Under the pieces are notes generated by a model. The model saw only the letters and a program-made list of their open reading frames with translations, made no database searches and had not been told where the DNA came from. The position numbers and the translations under genes are program-made. A stretch of DNA of 64,000 bases from Leisingera sp. M658. Its GTDB lineage: Bacteria; Pseudomonadota; Alphaproteobacteria; Rhodobacterales; Rhodobacteraceae. Of the stretch, positions 60,958-64,000 are shown piece after piece. The stretch is from the NCBI RefSeq assembly GCF_025144145.1, contig NZ_CP083548.1, positions 62,001-126,000 on the forward strand. The letters run 5' to 3'. Positions within the stretch are counted from its first letter, which is position 1. Each line of letters starts with the position of its first letter.

Positions 60958-61800
60958 TCACAGCTGACCGTCCGCAATCCACGCATCCAGCTGGCGGCGG
61001 CTGATCTCAAAGTGCATGCTGTCTTCGCGCCGGAACCCGGCGCCCCAGACCCAGCCCTGATCATAAAAGAAATCCGCCATGATGGTCAGGCCCAGCTGGG
61101 TCTTGCCGTCGGTGAAATTATCCAGCTTGCCGTCGATATTCAGATCAACGGCCAGGCCGTAGCTGTGGGTGGACAATGAATTTGCGGTACCGCGGATCCG
61201 GCGCACACACAGCGCGCCGGCGGTGTTGATGCGGGCATAAAGGTCCGGGTCCGCCTGGCGGATGTTTTCAAACACTACCTTCAGGCTTTCGATCGCCGGG
61301 CGCAGCATGCTGACCCGGATCGGTCCGACCTGTTCGGTCACCAGCTTTTCCTTGAGGTTCGCATTGGTCATCGGCTGGCAGGTATCGTTCAAATCCTCCC
61401 GCGGGCGGCCCAGTTTCTCTGTCAGATACTTGCCGCCTGTGACCCGCAGGCCGCGGTTCACGTTCAGCCGGTCAGCGATCAGCACGACCTGGGCGTAATC
61501 CAGATCGGCGCCGCCGGTCTGGTTCCAGATTGCGGCCTCGCCCGCCGCGTCATCGGTAAAAGGGGTGCCGCCGCCTGCCCCTCCAGCGGGCAGGCTGGCA
61601 ACCTCGCTCTGCAGGTCCGTCATCCGGGATTGCAGATCCTCGACCTGCTGGCGCAGCATCTCGATCTCGATCCGCGCGGTCGAATCAACACCGCCCGCCC
61701 CTTGGAAGTCTTCTTCGCTCAGCAGCCAGCTGAGCCCGAACCAAACCGCCGGAGCCAGCACAAGGCCAATGGCGATTATCACTGCTGGCAGAACCCGCAT
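60958..61800 (-). CDS. Membrane-anchored M15-type peptidase (D-Ala-D-Ala carboxypeptidase-like)
   Basis: A 280-aa protein with an N-terminal TM segment (about residues 3-26), a coiled-coil stretch (ARIEIEMLRQQVEDLQSRMT) and a Gly-rich linker. The C-terminal catalytic domain has the zinc motifs SLSTHSYGLAVDLNID (SxHxxGxAxD) and SMHFEISR, typical of VanY/extensin-like M15 peptidases. It would cut peptide cross-links of peptidoglycan in the periplasm. The Met at 61800 has GGAGGG 5 bases upstream and is preferred over 61827 and the far upstream Met of the long ORF. Confidence 0.82.
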   Translation of the reverse strand: MRVLPAVIIAIGLVLAPAVWFGLSWLLSEEDFQGAGGVDSTARIEIEMLRQQVEDLQSRMTDLQSEVASLPAGGAGGGTPFTDDAAGEAAIWNQTGGADLDYAQVVLIADRLNVNRGLRVTGGKYLTEKLGRPREDLNDTCQPMTNANLKEKLVTEQVGPIRVSMLRPAIESLKVVFENIRQADPDLYARINTAGALCVRRIRGTANSLSTHSYGLAVDLNIDGKLDNFTDGKTQLGLTIMADFFYDQGWVWGAGFRREDSMHFEISRRQLDAWIADGQL

Positions 61801-61982
61801 TTTCCCTCCCGGATCATTTGCGCCCATTTCAATCCCTCGCCGCGCGGCAGTAAACCCCCTGATTACAACTTGCCGGAAACACCGTGTTTTTTTCCCTCGC
61901 TTCACTCTGCCTGCCATTGGCAGGCCGCAGGTGCTGGTATAGACTGCCAGCCATGTTGAAATGGCAGGGGAGGGCGCCGGGC

Positions 61983-62558
61983 ATGATCCGCCTTAAAGGA
62001 ATTTTTGCAAGTGTTCTGGGTGCGGGCCTGATTTTCGCCCCGCTGGCTCAGGCGCAGTCGAATGGCGGCGAATTGTCGGTCGAGGAAATCACCGAAGCCT
62101 TCAAGAAGCAGAAGACGCGCGGCCTTGTGATCGTGCCAAGCAGCGCAACTGCGGCCGAGGATCCTGCGGAGGAAACCGCAACCGTGGCCGCCGCGGCTGA
62201 GGAATACAATCCGGTCGACCGGCAAACCCAGATCAATGTCCAGATCTCCTTTGACTTTGACAGCGCCGCGCTGCGCGCCGATCAGGCGCCGAAACTGGCC
62301 AATATGTGCGCCTCGATGAAGGCGCTTGATGGCACCGTGTTCCAGATCATCGGCCATACCGACAGCTCTGGATCAGCGGCTTATAATGAACGGCTGTCGC
62401 TGCTGCGGGCGCAGGAAGTGCGCCGTCACCTGATCAGCTCCTGCGGTGTGGACGACGGCTTGCTCAAGGCCATCGGCATGGGTGAGACTGCGCCTTACAA
62501 CGAAAACAATACGCGCGCCGACGAAAACCGCCGTGTTGAATTCCAGGCTCTGGGCTGA
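61983..62558 (+). CDS. OmpA-family protein
   Basis: A 191-aa exported protein: signal peptide ending PLAQAQS (about residue 22), a linker rich in Ala/Glu, and a C-terminal OmpA/Pal domain that binds peptidoglycan (ISFDFDSAALRADQAPKL, IIGHTDSSGSAAYNERLSLL, GMGETAPYNENNTRADENRRVEF). The start at 61983 is chosen for the signal peptide; 61953 is an alternative Met. It lacks a lipobox. The kinase gene follows 44 bases later. Confidence 0.87.
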   Translation: MIRLKGIFASVLGAGLIFAPLAQAQSNGGELSVEEITEAFKKQKTRGLVIVPSSATAAEDPAEETATVAAAAEEYNPVDRQTQINVQISFDFDSAALRADQAPKLANMCASMKALDGTVFQIIGHTDSSGSAAYNERLSLLRAQEVRRHLISSCGVDDGLLKAIGMGETAPYNENNTRADENRRVEFQALG

Positions 62559-62602
62559 TCACAGCCCCGACCCGCGCCGGATGAAAGGCCAGGGAGACTT
62601 CC

Positions 62603-64000
62603 ATGCTTGAATCGCGCCCTGGCGACTTGTTCCAGCCGGGTGACCTGCTGAACAATACCTACAGGATTGAAGGCCTGCTGGGCCGCGGCGGCACGTCTCA
62701 TGTCTATAAGGCACGCTCGGAAATTTCCGGCAACCTGGTGGCGCTGAAGGTGCTGAAACAGGAACTTGCCGCCAATGAGGACTTTACTGTCTTGATGGCG
62801 CGCGAGGAGAATATCCGCGAAATCCGCCATGCTGCGGTGGTGCGCTATTCGGAAAACCACCGCACGCCGGACGGCCATATCTATCTGCTGATGGACTATG
62901 TCGAAGGCCCCGGTCTCGACAAGCGCCTGAAGCAGGGACCGATGGCGGCTGAGGACCTGCTGGTGATTTGCCGCCGCGTGGTCCAGGGCCTGCAGGCAGC
63001 GCACATCCGGAATATCGTCCACCGCGACCTTAGCCCGGACAACATCATTCTGCGCGGCGGTGAACCGGCCGAGGCTGTGATCATCGATTTCGGCATCGCC
63101 AAAGATACCAATCCGGGCGCCCAGACCATCGTCGGTAACGAGTTTGCCGGCAAATACTCCTATGCCGCACCGGAACAGATGAGCGGAAACACCGACGCCC
63201 GCTCGGACATCTATTCGCTGGGGGCTCTGCTTTTGGCCAACTTCCGCGGCGCGGCGCCGAAACTTGGCGCCAATCCGATGGAAGTAGTTGAAAACAAGCA
63301 AAAACCTCTCGACACAGAAGGCCTGCCCGAGCCTTTCAAAACCCTGATCGAGCGGATGTGCGCCCCGGATCCGAACGCGCGGTTCCAGAATGCAGGTGAA
63401 GTTCTGGCCTTTCTGGATGATCCCGATGGCGGCAGCCTGGGGGATATCCTGGATGGCCCGGCTGAAGACGCCACCATTATCGTGCCGCAGACCAGCAAAC
63501 CCGCCCCGCCGCCGCAACCCTCCGCCAAGCCGGTTCAGGGCAAGGCAGAGGAAACAAATGGCGGCCGCGGCGGTCTTTGGGCGGCCTTGGCGGTTTTGCT
63601 TCTGCTCGGCGGCGGCGGGGCCGGTGCCTATTTCAGCGGTATTCTCGACAGTGTTCTCCAGCCCTCCTATCCAGTCGCCCGCCCCTATTCTTTCATCGCC
63701 GAAAAACCCGCCGATGGTCCGGTCCAGATCGTTGGCAACGTGCCGAGCGAAGCCGCACGGGACGCACTTTTGGCGCTGTCCCAGGATGCCGATCTGACCC
63801 TGGCCACCGGCGCGATATCCGGCACGTGGGGCGCCGATGTGCTCGACACGGTTGAACCGCTTGAGGGTTTGCGCGAATGGCGCCTGGTGGTCAGCAACAA
63901 CAAGGCGCGGCTCACCGGCACCACCGACGACACCAACGTGGCCGAAATGCTGAACGAGCTGTTCCGCAACGGCCTGCCCGGCGCCTTGGAAGGCAAGGCC
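62603..64000 (+). CDS. Membrane-anchored Ser/Thr protein kinase, cut by the window end
   Basis: At least 466 aa, still open at the last base. The Hanks-type kinase domain (residues 18-260) has glycine loop LLGRGGTSHVYKA, catalytic Lys in VALKVLKQ, HRDLSPDN (about residue 140), DFGIAK and APEQMSG. A Pro-rich juxtamembrane stretch is followed by one TM segment (about 327-350) and then a periplasmic part (SFIAEKPADGPVQIVGNVPS...) that resembles BON/OmpA-linker repeats. The ATG at 62603 has AGGGAGA upstream. The order OmpA-kinase recalls the PpkA-type kinases near some type VI secretion loci, but no T6SS core gene is in the window. Confidence 0.87.
   Translation, partial: MLESRPGDLFQPGDLLNNTYRIEGLLGRGGTSHVYKARSEISGNLVALKVLKQELAANEDFTVLMAREENIREIRHAAVVRYSENHRTPDGHIYLLMDYVEGPGLDKRLKQGPMAAEDLLVICRRVVQGLQAAHIRNIVHRDLSPDNIILRGGEPAEAVIIDFGIAKDTNPGAQTIVGNEFAGKYSYAAPEQMSGNTDARSDIYSLGALLLANFRGAAPKLGANPMEVVENKQKPLDTEGLPEPFKTLIERMCAPDPNARFQNAGEVLAFLDDPDGGSLGDILDGPAEDATIIVPQTSKPAPPPQPSAKPVQGKAEETNGGRGGLWAALAVLLLLGGGGAGAYFSGILDSVLQPSYPVARPYSFIAEKPADGPVQIVGNVPSEAARDALLALSQDADLTLATGAISGTWGADVLDTVEPLEGLREWRLVVSNNKARLTGTTDDTNVAEMLNELFRNGLPGALEGKA

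Noticed and set aside
1-64000. tRNA, rRNA, CRISPR arrays, prophage or replication origin
   Set aside because: Nothing with the sequence character of these elements was recognised by eye; a covariance-model scan would be needed to exclude small RNAs.

Overview
The window looks like chromosomal DNA of a marine Rhodobacteraceae bacterium of the Roseobacter group, most likely Leisingera or a close relative such as Phaeobacter. The reasons are an igi-type indigoidine cluster (described in Leisingera-type roseobacters), a complete beta-hydroxyaspartate cycle operon, high GC with alphaproteobacterial protein style, and a CheD/CheB/CheR chemotaxis set. This is judged from recognised families and gene order, not from a marker gene. 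No rRNA, tRNA, CRISPR array or prophage was seen.

Layout. (1) 0-10 kb: a siderophore uptake system (FecCD permease, binding protein, TonB-dependent receptor, all apparently intact) beside a petrobactin-type asbABCDEF biosynthesis operon in decay. asbA has an in-frame stop and no proper N-terminus. A deletion joins the end of asbB to the middle of asbC. The C-terminus of asbC is out of frame, and asbF is cut in half. Only the fused asbD-asbE gene looks whole. The cell probably imports this kind of siderophore but no longer makes it. (2) 10.1-18.2 kb: a TetR regulator and the five-gene indigoidine operon (dehydrogenase, Asp/Glu racemase-like protein, A-Ox-T-TE NRPS, tautomerase, MFS exporter), with a strong operator-like palindrome at its promoter. 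(3) 18.3-22.1 kb: remnants of IS110- and IS5-family elements abut an HtrA protease that has only one PDZ domain; a PhoB/OmpR-type regulator and sensor kinase are divergent from it. (4) 22.1-25.1 kb: a MocR-type regulator divergent from an unusual uroporphyrinogen-decarboxylase-superfamily protein of unknown function.

(5) 25.1-49.9 kb is the metabolic core: guanine deaminase, a purine permease, xanthine dehydrogenase XdhABC, urate oxidase PuuD, HIU hydrolase, a fused allantoinase/OHCU decarboxylase, ureidoglycolate lyase, a urate-type permease, (S)-ureidoglycine aminohydrolase and a molybdate transporter (molybdenum is needed by XdhB). Ureidoglycolate lyase releases glyoxylate, and the adjacent bhcABCD operon with its regulator bhcR converts two glyoxylates to oxaloacetate without carbon loss. 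The region therefore reads as a purine-to-C4 assimilation island. The one step not found is allantoate amidohydrolase or allantoicase.

(6) 49.9-59.3 kb: a chemotaxis cluster. cheD, cheB (with a degenerate receiver domain) and a chemoreceptor with a C-terminal tether-like pentapeptide lie on the minus strand. A STAS protein, cheY, cheA, cheW, cheR, a second cheY and a small unknown gene lie on the plus strand. (7) 59.4-64 kb: envelope and signalling genes: a secreted caspase-like/Sel1/peptidoglycan-binding protein, an M15-type peptidase, an OmpA-family protein and the first part of a membrane-anchored Ser/Thr kinase cut by the window end.
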